Assembly: GCF_033439725.1 (NCBI RefSeq)
Contig: NW_026944387.1
Span: 1,488,001-1,552,000, forward strand
DNA from: Neurospora tetraspora
Taxonomy: Eukaryota > Ascomycota > Sordariomycetes > Sordariales > Sordariaceae
DNA length: 64,000 bases
Reading direction: 5' to 3'
A program made the translations under genes and the position numbers. A model generated the notes under the pieces. That model had not been told where the DNA came from. It searched no databases and worked only from the letters and a program-made list of their open reading frames with translations. Shown piece after piece: positions 11,202-22,269 of the stretch (position 1 is the stretch's first letter; each line of letters opens with the position of its first letter).

Positions 11202-12741
11202 CGTTGCAAGAATTCACACTCCGGATGCACTCCTTTTTTCCGTGCCGCAGAAGTGGTCTGGAAACAGGGCAGAGACCCGATTCGATGGTTGGCGGTACTG
11301 GTACCTCACTTCCAAACAAACAGACAGGGGCAACTTGAACCTGAAACAATGAAGATGGCGGTTCCAATCCGCGACAAGATTGTTGAATGTGGTGATGAAG
11401 AAACAAGCCCACCCGATCCCTCAATTTCCAGAGAGACTGGGCAGCTTGGGCTTTTGCTCATATGAGACCGTCCATAGGTGTAGAGGTAGTTCTGGGACTG
11501 GAATATGAAAACTGGAATGGGGGACTGGTGACACTGTGCAATGCCGTGAGCTCTTTCCCCGGATTTGCGCCCCGTTGCGTCACCTGGATCAATTGCAACC
11601 CATCCCACGCACCGTGTGTGCCGCCACAGCGACGGGATTGGTAGAAAGTTGAGCTGACGAAGGGCTGATTGACCCGATTTGGACGACCTCTGTAAAATTC
11701 CGTTGGAAAGGTGCGGGGGTTTTGACACAATTCAACGACAAGCTTTTAGGAGTTGGGAGTTGGGACTTGGTAGACTTGGGAGGCGCATTGAATTGAACGA
11801 CGCTCGGAATTCGGTTCCAAACTCCCCGCATTTTTTGTGTGCAAGAGTCCAGTCCAGGCCTTGGTTGATTGATGAGTGGCTGGTTTCATGTTTCATTCCT
11901 GAATCGAAAAGTGATGTTGGTACCCATCATAAGAGAACTCACGATGGTTTTCTGTCCCGCTTTGTGAACTTGATACGTGACGGCGGCAACGATAACGTCC
12001 AGTCAGCACTAACCATCAACCTGCCCCAACCAACAGACTTTTGCCAAGAGAGTGAAAAAAGTGAAATTTTCATGCAAACCTTCAAGAAGCGGGAACAAAG
12101 GGGTTAAATAGTTCCAAACCAACTGCAGCAACCATGAGTGGCGCTTATACTTTGTTGCTTTTCACCACTCAGCCGGTCTTCCCAACGCCTCGTCAGCTTT
12201 TTGCTCACGGCATCCACTTGATTTTCAGTCCGAAAAAGGCACTTGAAACAATGGTTTGCCTGGTTCGCCCCATCAGCACGGTTTGTGGGAGATGTCCGGG
12301 ACGGGAAATTTTATGTGTGAGTTCGCGGAAGATTGCATTCCCAAGGCGCAATGCCAAGTCCACACAAAATGTTTTGGGTTTTGAGGGGCAGCGATTGAGA
12401 GGCGTGACGGCAAACGGGCGGCGGCGGGTGCCTGAGTGAGTCAAACAAGTAACATGTTGGTTGATGGCTTGCGGATGGCGTCAAGTGTCATGAAGCTGGA
12501 TTGGAGGCGACAGGAGGCAGGAGGTCAGGAACAAACGCTCCAACACTCCTTTCTTTCTGTGTTGTGTGGGTTATTCCTTCCCCCCTTCTTGTGCAGATAG
12601 ATGTGAAAGCGAGGGACGACCCAGATATAACAAAACCTCACGATGAGCCTCGTTCCCCTCCTTTGATGAGCTCTGTGAGCTTTATACTGTTTTCATTCTC
12701 AAAGTTGCTGGACAACTCGCTGGACGATTTGTTCTTCCAAA
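11202..12741. other. Divergent intergenic region between two MFS genes
   Basis: About 1.5 kb with no supported gene. Short frames occur on both strands but overlap each other without family resemblance. It contains the promoters of the sugar transporter (leftward) and of the second MFS carrier (rightward). Confidence 0.45.
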
Positions 12742-14631
12742 ATGCCACACTCACGCTCATTATCAGAACAATCATGCCTGCTCTCCAATGTGGACTTCAG
12801 TCATGAAGATGGAGGAGATAGATCCAGGCGTGGTCTACCATATAGTAAGTCACCTACCTACCCCATTCATTCAGAGATTCTCTTCCCTTTCCGCTCCCAG
12901 TTACTAACCACTCCCATAGCATTCCCTTCCCAACATCAAGTCCACGACTATCACGACCCCGAATCTGCCCTACCTCTATCACCAACCCCCGAGGAAACCG
13001 AATCCATCATCTCCTGGACTGACCTCCCCAACAAAAGCCAACTCCTCATCCTTTCCCTCTGTCGCGTCTCCTCACCACTATCCAACGTTCTCCTCCTCCC
13101 CTACCTCTTCCACCTCGTCCGCTCCGCCGTCTCCCCCCCATCCGGCACTCCCAGCTTACAGGTAGCCACGGACAACGATGATGACATAGTAACTTACTAC
13201 ACCAGCATCCCCACCACTGCTGTCGTATCAACTTATTCCGGTGTGTTGGTGGCTGCTTTCCCGCTGGCTCAACTACTTGTTTCCTTTCTTCTTCCCTGGG
13301 AGAGACATCATGGTGGGAAAATGCCCATCGTTTGGAGCCTAGCCATCTCGGCCGTTGCAAACTTGGCGTTTGGACTCAGTCGGTCGTTTTGGGCTTTGTT
13401 GTTTTGGAGGACGGTGAGCGGGTTGGCGAGCGGGAATGAAGGATTGGTGAGGAAGATGGCGGGTGAGAAGACTTTTGGTGAGGAGAAGATGTATCAGGGT
13501 AAGGCTTGCCAGGTGCTGTCGGTGGTGGGTAATCTGGGAGTGGTGATTGGGTTGGCGATGGGCGGGTTGTTGGCTGAGCCGGTGAAGACGATGCCGGGAT
13601 TGTTTGGTGGTGCGGAAGGCGTGTTGAATTGGAGTGGGAGTGAGGAAGGAGTGAAGTGGATGGTTGAGTACCCGTTTGCGTTGCCCTCGGTCGTGAACGC
13701 CGTGTTGATTGGGATAGTGGCTGCGGTAGCTGCAGGATGGCTAAGGGAGGCGATGCCTAGACAAGACCAGGCCGAAGATGGCACTGGGCATTTCACCCAT
13801 AGACCATACATCCTCCTCAACAACACCTCGACCCTTTTCCCCTCCCATAACCACGACGACGAAAAACCCGCACCCAAACCTCCCCTCTTCTCCGCCCTCA
13901 CAACCCGTACCCTCCCCCCCTTAATCTCCTCCTTCCTCCTAACCCTCCACACCTCCGCCTTCACTTTCATCCTCCCCCTCCACCTCTCCGCCCCTTCCTC
14001 CCCTTTCAACCCCCTCCTATCCAACTCTTCCTCCCACTCCCTAGTGCCCATCCTCTTTCGCTTCACCGGCGGTCTTTCCCTCTCACCCCTTATCATATCT
14101 CTGTACCTCTCCTTTTTCGGCCTTCTCGGCCTCCTTTTCCGGGGGTTCGTCTACCCCCGCTGGCAGAAGCGGCTCTGCAGCACCATGGGCTTGTTTGAGC
14201 TCTCGCTGGCCGTCTTTCCTTTTGTGTATTTGGTGACTCCCTACCTTTCTCTGTTCTCTTGGGGTCACCAGGATACTACAAAGGGGTGCGCCGAGATTAT
14301 GAGGTGGATTGCTTTGGGGGTGGTGATAGGGGGACAGACGCTGGCAAAGACGATGGCGGATCCTAGTGCTGAGGTCTTGCTTGTGGAGAGTGCGCCGTCG
14401 AAGCAGGGGGTGCGGGAGAGGGTGCAGGAAATGGGAAATATTATGAGAAGCTTGGCAAGCGTGGTGGGGCCGGTGGTTGGAGGAGTGGTGTATGCGAAGG
14501 GGGTAAGGGAGGGGGTGGTGGGTGCTGCTTGGTGGTTTTATTTGGTTGTTGTGGCGGTTGCAGCGGCGGGGTGGTGTGTAGGTGTTCAGGGGAGAGTGTA
14601 TGAGGAGCGCGAGGACGAGGAGAAGAGGTAG
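12742..14631 (+). CDS. MFS transporter, DHA1/ZIF-like
   Basis: Exons 12742-12844 and 12920-14631 give 604 residues. The 75-nt intron (GTAAGT...CCCATAG) has no in-frame stop, so the unspliced frame is also open (629 residues). The start of the membrane domain reads LILSLCRVSSPLSNVLLLPYLF, which resembles the 'CRxxEP...LPY' opening of fungal ZIF-like/tetracycline-resistance-like DHA1 carriers. Later comes a motif-A/B region (FGLSRSFWALLFWRTVSGLASGNEGLVRK) and a long cytosolic loop about residues 335-370. The C-terminal half contains the ESAPSKQGVRERVQEMGNIMRS block of this group, then two final membrane segments and a charged tail. The substrate is unknown. The start codon is uncertain: a downstream ATG (12803) could also serve. 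Confidence 0.8.
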   Translation: MPHSRSLSEQSCLLSNVDFSHEDGGDRSRRGLPYSKSPTYPIHSEILFPFRSQLLTTPIAFPSQHQVHDYHDPESALPLSPTPEETESIISWTDLPNKSQLLILSLCRVSSPLSNVLLLPYLFHLVRSAVSPPSGTPSLQVATDNDDDIVTYYTSIPTTAVVSTYSGVLVAAFPLAQLLVSFLLPWERHHGGKMPIVWSLAISAVANLAFGLSRSFWALLFWRTVSGLASGNEGLVRKMAGEKTFGEEKMYQGKACQVLSVVGNLGVVIGLAMGGLLAEPVKTMPGLFGGAEGVLNWSGSEEGVKWMVEYPFALPSVVNAVLIGIVAAVAAGWLREAMPRQDQAEDGTGHFTHRPYILLNNTSTLFPSHNHDDEKPAPKPPLFSALTTRTLPPLISSFLLTLHTSAFTFILPLHLSAPSSPFNPLLSNSSSHSLVPILFRFTGGLSLSPLIISLYLSFFGLLGLLFRGFVYPRWQKRLCSTMGLFELSLAVFPFVYLVTPYLSLFSWGHQDTTKGCAEIMRWIALGVVIGGQTLAKTMADPSAEVLLVESAPSKQGVRERVQEMGNIMRSLASVVGPVVGGVVYAKGVREGVVGAAWWFYLVVVAVAAAGWCVGVQGRVYEEREDEEKR

Positions 14632-14977
14632 ATGTGAGTTGTTTTGGGCTATGTGAAAACATTTGGACGTTGGTGGTTGGGATTTGGTTCGCTTCTAACT
14701 CTTGTTTAAGTATAGACTAACTTTTTGTATGATGTATGACTATGACTAGAAGTGTTATGACTTGAGATCGTGTGTAGGATACTGTAGCAACAAGCAACTG
14801 TAGCTCGACTTTTCAGGCGTTAAGAGAAAGGTGTCCAAAATTGCCTTCTCGTATAACACAACATACCGATCATTTTAAGCCCTCTCCATAGGTAGCTATG
14901 CCAACATCAGCAACGCACCTCTTCCCCACAGTCCTTCTGCCATAGCCAGCCCCCTTTACGATTCAGATTGACAAACC
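14632..14977. other. Convergent intergenic region
   Basis: 345 bp between two convergent genes; it should hold both 3' untranslated regions. No coding or repeat signal seen. Confidence 0.5.
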
Positions 14978-15804
14978 TCATGTCGCCTCACCCGCAGCCA
15001 GCGCAGCAACCTTCTTCGCAAAATCCGCATTCTTCGCCACCGCCAAGTCATAGATCGGATGTCCCAGACTATCATGAATACCAAATATAGACTGTACATC
15101 CGCAGGGGTATCAACCTTGATGTTTCCATACGCATACGCCAGCGTAGTCTGGTACTCCGGATCAATGTTGCTGATACCGATGGACTCGTCGCCCCAGGAC
15201 GAGCAGCCGGTGCACTTGGCCGTGACCTGGAAGTGCGTCGCGTTGACGTGCGTGCCCTTTTTCAGGACCGTGTAGTGCGAGTCGGTGTAGGCGGGTGGGG
15301 AGTAGTAGCCGCTGTTTTTGGTGGTGGTGGTTACGTGGTGTTAGTCATTCAGCTGAGCCGTCGGTGGGATGGAAAGGGAAATGGGGAAGGGGGTTGCGCA
15401 AACGTACTAAGCCATTCTTGGAGAGAGGACGACCTCCTTGCCGTTCTTCGCCCAGGCGATACCAAGCGGGTTGTAAGTCACGTGGCCTCCCCAGGCAAAG
15501 CCGGCCCAGCCGACGTCGATGGGGGCGACGATCTGGAGAACGGTGTCGTAGATGAGGTCGGCGGGAATGATGTCGGGTATCGCGACGCGGAAGATGATGC
15601 TGCGGTCGCTGGTGTAGGAGGCGAAGGTCAGGCCTGTGTCGGCGTCTACGTAGACGCTGGAGTCTGGTTCGAACTGTCTGGGAGCTGTTGGCAGATGTTA
15701 GAATTGTCTCAAGTATGGGTTTGAAGAGGAGCAATCCTACTGAGAGCCGGCTTGCTGACTCCCAGGAAACCAGCTAGGCCCGTTGCAACTTGTGGAAGAT
15801 GCAT
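14978..15804 (-). CDS. Cellobiose dehydrogenase-type cytochrome domain protein (AA8/DOMON-like), single domain
   Basis: Three exons (15804-15741, 15684-15408, 15311-14978) encode 224 residues. The first ~20 residues (MHLPQVATGLAGFLGV) are a weak signal-peptide candidate. The body matches the heme b cytochrome domain of cellobiose dehydrogenase: FRVAIPDI, GWAGFAWGG followed by TYNPLGIAW, a CTGCSSWG cysteine pair, and a C-terminal GIHDSLGHPIYDLAVAK with candidate ligand histidines. No flavin dehydrogenase domain or carbohydrate-binding module follows, so it is a stand-alone AA8-like cytochrome. Such proteins may pass electrons to lytic polysaccharide monooxygenases outside the cell. One oddity: where the family usually has the axial methionine (GGxM) this protein reads GGHV, so heme ligation may be altered. 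Confidence 0.83.
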
Positions 15805-18043
15805 GTTGTGTTTTTGGGTCCGTTCACGTACAGTTCAGCCAGGGAAGACGCGGAGGACAGTGAGTATGGTGTGAAACAGAGACGCGGGAACAGAGGCCAC
15901 AAGTTTTATAGTGAGCTTGAGAGATCAGCGGGCGAGTGACAAGACCACAATGCTAGGTTAGCAAGTGTTCGGGACGCCTGGAGGATCATTTCCGTTGACA
16001 TAAAAGGTAAACCCGTAAAGTAAAGGCCATTGTTTTCTGATGATACCGGGACAACAAGCCCGGCTTGGAGCTGCTACTCCAGCATGAACCTGTGACCGGA
16101 CATCTAGCCCGTCAAGGCCGGGCGGGATATGAAGAAAGGAGCCGATCCGGATTCGAAGGCTACTTCAGTTTAGACGGTTGAGACGGTAGGACCGACGCAT
16201 GTGGTTCCAGGTAAATGGTTGAGAAGTTTGCAACGTGACTGACATCAACATGCTCGCCAAAATATATAGCCTGCTTGTTGACCGGGTTTTGCACTACTTT
16301 GTAAAATGTCTGTCTTTATCTCATTAGGCGCTTGCCGCTGGGAATACCTGAACAATCACAGCCCCCGCTTGAGATCATCATCACTTGAAAGCTGTGAGAA
16401 AATGTCAACACATCAGCGTGAAAAGATGACGTCTTGCTCAACAACTGGATATGTCTCGGTGTTGATTGGAAAGGATAAAGTGGCTATCACCGGGATATAT
16501 ATGATATGCCGTGGTATATAGATGAATTTAGAATTTGGCGTAAATAGCCAGAGACGGGACGAAGGACCTCAATCTCGTTTGGTTGGCGTCGAGCAATGCT
16601 TTCAAGCAATTGAGCCACGAGACGCAGGACAAGAGGGACTGATATGGCCGTATGAGGATCTTCGCCTGGTTTAGGCTGATCAATGTGGTTCTTGAAGAAG
16701 CTTCCGATATATGAGGTGGTCTAGATAATAGCCCGAGTAGGAAAAGGTGAAGACACGATGCAAGGGGTTGCTGTTTATGCCATCTTTGGCATTGCTTCAA
16801 GTCTAATGTATAAGTGATGAGCTCCCCAGAGGACAAAAGATGCGGTGGCATCCATTTTCTTCGCTGGCTTTTTGTTAGCAACAGAGTCCGATACGGACAG
16901 GGCAAGTAGCTGTTGATTCATGTGAGAATATTTCTTTCTGGATTATGACATGGGTGCAAGTTTTGTCGTCTTCCCGAGTGTTCTATCGGTATCGTCGAGT
17001 GTCCAGTAATGACATACTCGTCAGGTAAAGAACTGTCGCAGTCCGGGCACTGAAGGAAAAGGTTCGCCCGATTTCAGCGATGGTAGAAAGCCCGAGGGGA
17101 AAAAAAAAAGGCACGCTGTCGCCAATATGGGAGAAAATCGGCTTTAAAATTCTCAAGTTCGGACTGTCATCAATCTCATCCAGATTTCTCCTCGTGATGA
17201 AGCGAAGCCAAGTCGGAGACGATATTGACGAGAGATACTCCGTTAAGACGCGGGCATCTTTGAGAATGAGGTAAAGACATGATAAGTCTCGAGCTTGTGG
17301 CTGGCATGAGATCATCCCTATTGAAAGGTTCCGGTCAGAAAGGCGTTGAGAATCACCAAAAGTGGTCGAGGTGAAGAAGGGAGAAGTTGATCACCGGCTC
17401 GAAATTACGACCAAAGCCAGTGTGTGCCTTGGTCCGTGCCCAAGGAATGCTCAAAATCCCACCAAACGGCGTGCTTTAGACTACACCGAGGGCGGGGTAT
17501 CTCCAACAGCGGACGCTCCTCCGCATTGGCGCCAATTCTTCAGGGCCGGGAGGACCTAGGATTCTCCAATTCCAGGCATTTCTTGAGGTTGGAGGTTGAC
17601 AAATAAGACACCTGCTTTTTAGACGCCTGTGAAGACAACTCTTCCTGTGAAGTTTTGTTATAATAATCATTGTTCAATGTCCCCGCGGTGTCAATGTCTC
17701 AAAGTCACCTTCATAGCTTCGAAAAGCCAGATGGAATCGGAGTTCCATAGCCGTCCACCAGGCCAAAGGGGGCTAGAACGATGATGGAAGCTATTCAGTG
17801 CCCCACGAGATCCTCGCGCATCACCGATTGTGGAGAGGTTTCACCAACAGAAACCCCACTTCCCCATCACGACAGCTCGATGGACCCGCAATAAAAGTGC
17901 CTGATTTGTCAACTCTCTCATAGATCCAGATCTTCAACCTGAAAAGAACTGAAGAAGCCAGCCGTCCATCCTCACAACTCACCAACCGCCCGGCTCTGTC
18001 ATCTCACCTCACCACTCATCAACACATCAAAAACACCATCACC
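15805..18043. other. Long divergent intergenic region
   Basis: About 2.2 kb without a supported gene. A 125-codon minus frame at 16528-16905 and others lack any family signature. The right end, from about 17880, is pyrimidine-rich and probably contains the 5' untranslated region of the arabinose dehydrogenase gene. Confidence 0.45.
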
Positions 18044-19312
18044 ATGGCGCCATCCACCACACCCCCCCTCAAATCAACCCTCCCCCCCCTCCTCCTCGGC
18101 ACCGCCACCTTCAACACGCAATACGTCCCCGACCCTCACTCGCTGCCCTACCGCTCCATCGTCGCGCGCGCCATCTCCCTGGGCGTGCGTGGTTTCGACA
18201 CCTCCCCTTACTACGGTCCCTCCGAGATTCTCGTCGGCGACGCCCTCAACGCCCTCTTCACCTCTGAAACAAACCCGCTCCCGCGCGAGGACGTCTTCAT
18301 CGTCACCAAAGCCGGCCGCATAGCCAGCGACGAATTCGATTACTCGCCCGCCTGGGTGCGCTACAGTATTTATCGGAGCTTGCAGAGATTGCACACGGAG
18401 TATCTCGATTTGGTGTACATGCATGACGTTGAGTTCGTTTCCCCTGCTGAAGTGTTGGGTGCGGTGAAGGAGTTGAGGCGGTTGAGGGATGAGGAGGGAG
18501 TCATAAAATATGTGGGCATCAGTGGGTTTCCCCCGAAGGTGTTGGCGGAGCTGGCGGAGATGATACTCAGAGAAACGGGAGAGCCGTTGGATGCCATGAT
18601 GAGTTATGGGCATTTTACGGTGCAGAATCGGTTGTTGGGTGTTGATGAGCTGCTTGAAAGAAAAGAGGAAGAGAGCAGTGTGTTGAAGAGGTTCAAGAAG
18701 GCTGGGGTGGAGGTTATTCTGAATGCGTCCATGTTGGGCATGGGGCTGTTGACGCAGAAGGGAATTCCACCTAATCCGGAATCGAAGGAGAGCCCGTTGG
18801 TTAAGTGGCATCCGTCGCCGCCGGAGCTGAGGATTGCGTGTAAGAAGCTGGGCGAGCTGGCGGCGGCCAAGGGGGAGAGGTTGGAGAGTGTGGCGATCCG
18901 TTGGGCGCTGGAGGAGTGGGCGAGGGTGGGCGCGGAGGCTGGTGTTGGTGTTGATGCTGGTTCTGGGTCCTCGTTGAAGGTGGGCGCGACGGTGTGCGGT
19001 GTCTCGTCGATTCCTGAGTTGGAGGAGACGGTAGCGGAGTGGAATGGCGTGTTGGAAGGGTTGGAGAAGCTGGCGGCTGCTGGTGGAAAGCAAGAGGGTC
19101 GTGTATACGGATCAGAGCGCCAGGAAAAGGTATTGAAGTTGGTGGAGGATGAGATGTGGCCGGCCTTGGGCAACTGGATCGACTTCACCTGGGCCAGCCC
19201 TGGGGAGGGCTATGTGAACACCAGGCGGCCTGAAGATAAGGGCAAAGTTCCCGATGATGGCGTAATAGCTGCTCATGAGGAGAGGGTCAAGAACAGGAAG
19301 TCGAAGCTATAG
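18044..19312 (+). CDS. ARA2: NAD-dependent D-arabinose 1-dehydrogenase (aldo/keto reductase)
   Basis: A single exon of 422 residues. The aldo/keto reductase barrel is clear, with the catalytic tetrad visible as Asp52 (GFDTSPYYG), Tyr57, Lys89 (FIVTKAGR) and His127 (VYMHDVEF). The arrangement LLLGTATFNTQYVPDP...GFDTSPYYGPSE matches Ara2-type D-arabinose/L-galactose dehydrogenases, which oxidise D-arabinose to the lactone, a step towards D-erythroascorbic acid. The protein is cytosolic, with no signal. Residues about 295-310 form a low-complexity Gly/Val/Ala insert and the C-terminus is basic. Third-position GC is high throughout. The start ATG follows a typical CACC context (ACACCATCACCATGG). 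Confidence 0.93.
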   Translation: MAPSTTPPLKSTLPPLLLGTATFNTQYVPDPHSLPYRSIVARAISLGVRGFDTSPYYGPSEILVGDALNALFTSETNPLPREDVFIVTKAGRIASDEFDYSPAWVRYSIYRSLQRLHTEYLDLVYMHDVEFVSPAEVLGAVKELRRLRDEEGVIKYVGISGFPPKVLAELAEMILRETGEPLDAMMSYGHFTVQNRLLGVDELLERKEEESSVLKRFKKAGVEVILNASMLGMGLLTQKGIPPNPESKESPLVKWHPSPPELRIACKKLGELAAAKGERLESVAIRWALEEWARVGAEAGVGVDAGSGSSLKVGATVCGVSSIPELEETVAEWNGVLEGLEKLAAAGGKQEGRVYGSERQEKVLKLVEDEMWPALGNWIDFTWASPGEGYVNTRRPEDKGKVPDDGVIAAHEERVKNRKSKL

Positions 19313-19744
19313 CAGGCAGACGAACTCAATAGATCTATGAGTTACATGCGATTGCGAGAATATATGCAGAGCTAGTGCGCAAATCCATCTCCACCCTTAT
19401 TAGTCAAGACCGAGCAATGCAATACTAACCGCAGGCCACTGAAGCTCTTAAGCAATGCAGGTACGATATGCGCGAGATGGAAGTCGTGCAGCCATGCGAG
19501 GCGCTTGACCAACGAACAAACTGTGAAATCTGCGGAATTGGGCTTCCGACTGCACCAAGACGTCCTACTAGGGCACTAAAGGGCAATATGGGAAGAATGA
19601 AACTTCGGCGTCCTTTCGCAATGTTTATTCTTACAGCATCGCCTGATATTTATACATTGATGCTACACGGACAGGCAAAGGGTCAGGGTTTTTGACGCCT
19701 TACCATATCATTCCTCCCGATTCCTACTCATGCCTCGGAAGCCT
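19313..19744. other. Convergent intergenic region
   Basis: 431 bp between the 3' ends of the arabinose dehydrogenase and Tob55 genes. No gene seen; it should contain both 3' untranslated regions. Confidence 0.5.
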
Positions 19745-21539
19745 TTACAAGAAATTAATACCAACGCCAACCTGCAGCCCCTTTCTCGCTTCCTCGCCTC
19801 TCCTTACAACCAACGGCAGGCTGAAGTTCAACTCAAACCTCGCCACGGGGTGCGCATACACCAGACCAAAGCCAGCCGCAACGCTGGGCAGGCCATTCGC
19901 CAACTCCGCCACCGCGCTCTTCATGCCGCTCGCAACAGCGCCGGAATCCAGCGACATCGAACCCTCAGCCGCCTTCTTTCCCTGCAGCGCAACCAAACGG
20001 CCACCGTTGGCGAACAGTTGCAGTCTCAAGGGCGAGGTAGGACCAGCCTTGGGGAGGGGAAGAAGCATGTTAACGGATCCAGCAGCGAAGACGTCACCTC
20101 CAACGGAGTCGGCGCCATCGTGAGGGCCGAGGCCACCCATGCTGAAGCCACGGACATCGGTGGGGCCGCCGAGCTGGAAGCGATCGTTGATGCGGCTAGG
20201 GGCGACGGAGGCGCTGGAGAGGGAGTAGCCCTTGGGCAGGGGGTAGAGGAGACCGGCGCGGAAGCTGGCGCCGACGGAGATGCCGGGAAGCGGGAGGGCC
20301 TGGGCGGCAGAGAGTTCGACTTCGGACTTGGCGAAGGAAACGTCACCCTTGAGGGGACCCCAACCAGCAAGCTCAGAGACGGTGCGCAAAAGGTAGCCGG
20401 CCTGGGGGAGCATGGGGCTGTCGCGACGGTCGCGGGTGAAGGTGTGGGTAATAGAGCTCTTGAGAGAGTCGCCGGCGTCAGCGCGGACGGTGGGCGAGGC
20501 AGAGGCGGCGAGGCCAGTCAGCTGGCGCCAGACACCAGAGTAGCCGAGCGCGTGGTTATCGCCATTGTCGGTCGACCAGGCGAGGCGGAGGTTACCGCCG
20601 GTAAGATGCTCGTCGTGCGAGGCCCAAGGCTTCTGGGTAGAGGAGCGCAGACCCTCGAGCGCAAGACGGATATCGGGGTTGCCGTTCAGTGGGGTGGAGA
20701 AGACGGCGTTGTAAGCGGACCGGGTTCGGGTACCGGTGGCAGCATTGACGGAAAGAGTCTCGGCGCCGCCGAAGATGTTGCGCAGGACGGCATTGGTGTA
20801 AGCGGAGCCCTCAGCATTGCCAAAGTCGGTACCAGCGCTGAAGACGAGGCGGGATTGTTCCTTGACGCGGATGGAGACGTCGAGCTCGGTGCGGTCGGTG
20901 GGGGATTGGAACTGCTCTTGCTGCTTCTGGCGGGCATCCGAGATGAAGACACCAAAGCCATCCTCCTTGAAGATGCCTGTTGGGAGTAAAGCGTATGTTA
21001 GAGGGTGCTGAGTTCTGTATTCGGCCGTTGTTCGGGTGGGAAGAGGAGAAGGAGGAGGAGTGGGCGCGCACCGAGTTTCGTAAGCTTCTGGGTGGCCGTG
21101 CTGATGCGACCGAGGACATCGCCTAGGGTAGTATCGGGGCTAGTGCTTTCCTCGACAAGGGGCTTGAAGAGGTGGTCGAGGAGGCCGCGGCGGGTGTTGT
21201 TGGCGCCATGGATCTCGATGGAGTTGACGGTAGCGGGGGCAAGCAGGTGGTCCTCGATCTGGGTTGGGGGAGAGAGGTTAGCCGGACGATGACTGGCATC
21301 TGAAGGGCTAAGGATCGGATCGGATCTCATACGACGGGGTTCTCCACCTGGTGTTGATGCGGCTTGGGCTCGGTAACGATGGTAGCGGCCTCCTTGTGGA
21401 CGATGTCAGCGGCCTTGTCGATCTTCGCGGTGGCAGCCTCGATCTAATCAGGAACTGGTTACTCGAATTGGCGCAATTGAGACGGCCACGAGGGACAGAT
21501 TCTTACCGGGTTGCCGAGGGCACTTGGAGAGGAGGCCAT
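19745..21539 (-). CDS. tob55: Mitochondrial outer membrane assembly protein Tob55/Sam50
   Basis: Four exons (21539-21507, 21443-21333, 21258-21072, 20976-19745) encode 520 residues. A hydrophilic N-terminus is followed by one POTRA domain (about 50-130: a VNSIEIHGANNTRRGLLD start and an FKEDGFGVFISD end) and a 16-stranded BamA-type barrel. The barrel ends LQVGVGINFL, with a hydrophobic last residue as expected for a beta-signal. The conserved loop motif DRFQLGGPTDVRGF holds the Omp85 (V/I)RG(F/Y) signature. Tob55/Sam50 is the core of the sorting and assembly machinery that inserts beta-barrel proteins into the outer membrane, and is essential in Neurospora and yeast. The gene is divergent from ubc6, sharing a 730-bp promoter region. 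Confidence 0.96.
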
Positions 21540-22269
21540 TGCAGCTTCTCGCCTGGGTTGGTGGGTTCCGCGATCACTGGTTGGCGACTTGTTGAGGTCG
21601 GGATGTTCTCGACTTTCCGAATATTTTGGTCCGAACTTGCAACTGTCGACCAGGTTTAATAAGTCAATTCGGCTTCGGGTGCTGTCGGCCGGGGGGATCC
21701 ATCAATTCGTCACTACGTAACGGTGTGGCTGGTGCTGCTGGTGGACTGCCGATGGGTGTGGCTAATGCACGTCGAGATGAGAGGCGCACGTGGAGATCCT
21801 TCCCGGGGCCCCCTGCTTCAACAAAGGGAACCATTGCGGCAGACCCACTCTGACTGGAGGCTAGACCCGATTGGGTCCAGCGTGTTTCTGGGAAATGGAG
21901 ATTGGAGGTCGCTTGCCGAAGTCCACAATGCCCGCTTTATAACCACCTGGACCCCGTGCCGTGCCACCACTGTCCGTCACTGCTCACTGGTGACATTCTG
22001 TCGCTAACCTTGACTGGACCTACCCACTACTTTCCACCTTACATCCTAGAACCAGACCACCATCACTAATTCATCCACTTCCAAACTTTACGTACGACTC
22101 TTCACCATCGTCACTCACCAGCGACTCGGATCCCGTCGCTCCGCCGTCTCCAAAGTCGCAAGAAAACCGACCCTCGATCGCTTATTATAAGGGATTCCCC
22201 TTGTCCATTCTTTGCCACACTGTCGCGGACCGACACCATCTCGAGACATCGCCATCTGCGCAATTCACC
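21540..22269. other. Divergent promoter region of tob55 and ubc6
   Basis: 730 bp between two divergent housekeeping genes. No gene or repeat seen. The part from about 22020 to 22260 is pyrimidine-rich and likely includes the ubc6 5' untranslated region. Confidence 0.5.

Noticed and set aside
19730-20989. 419-codon plus-strand frame antisense to tob55
   Set aside because: Shadow of the beta-barrel coding sequence; Ala/Gly/Glu-rich without any motif.
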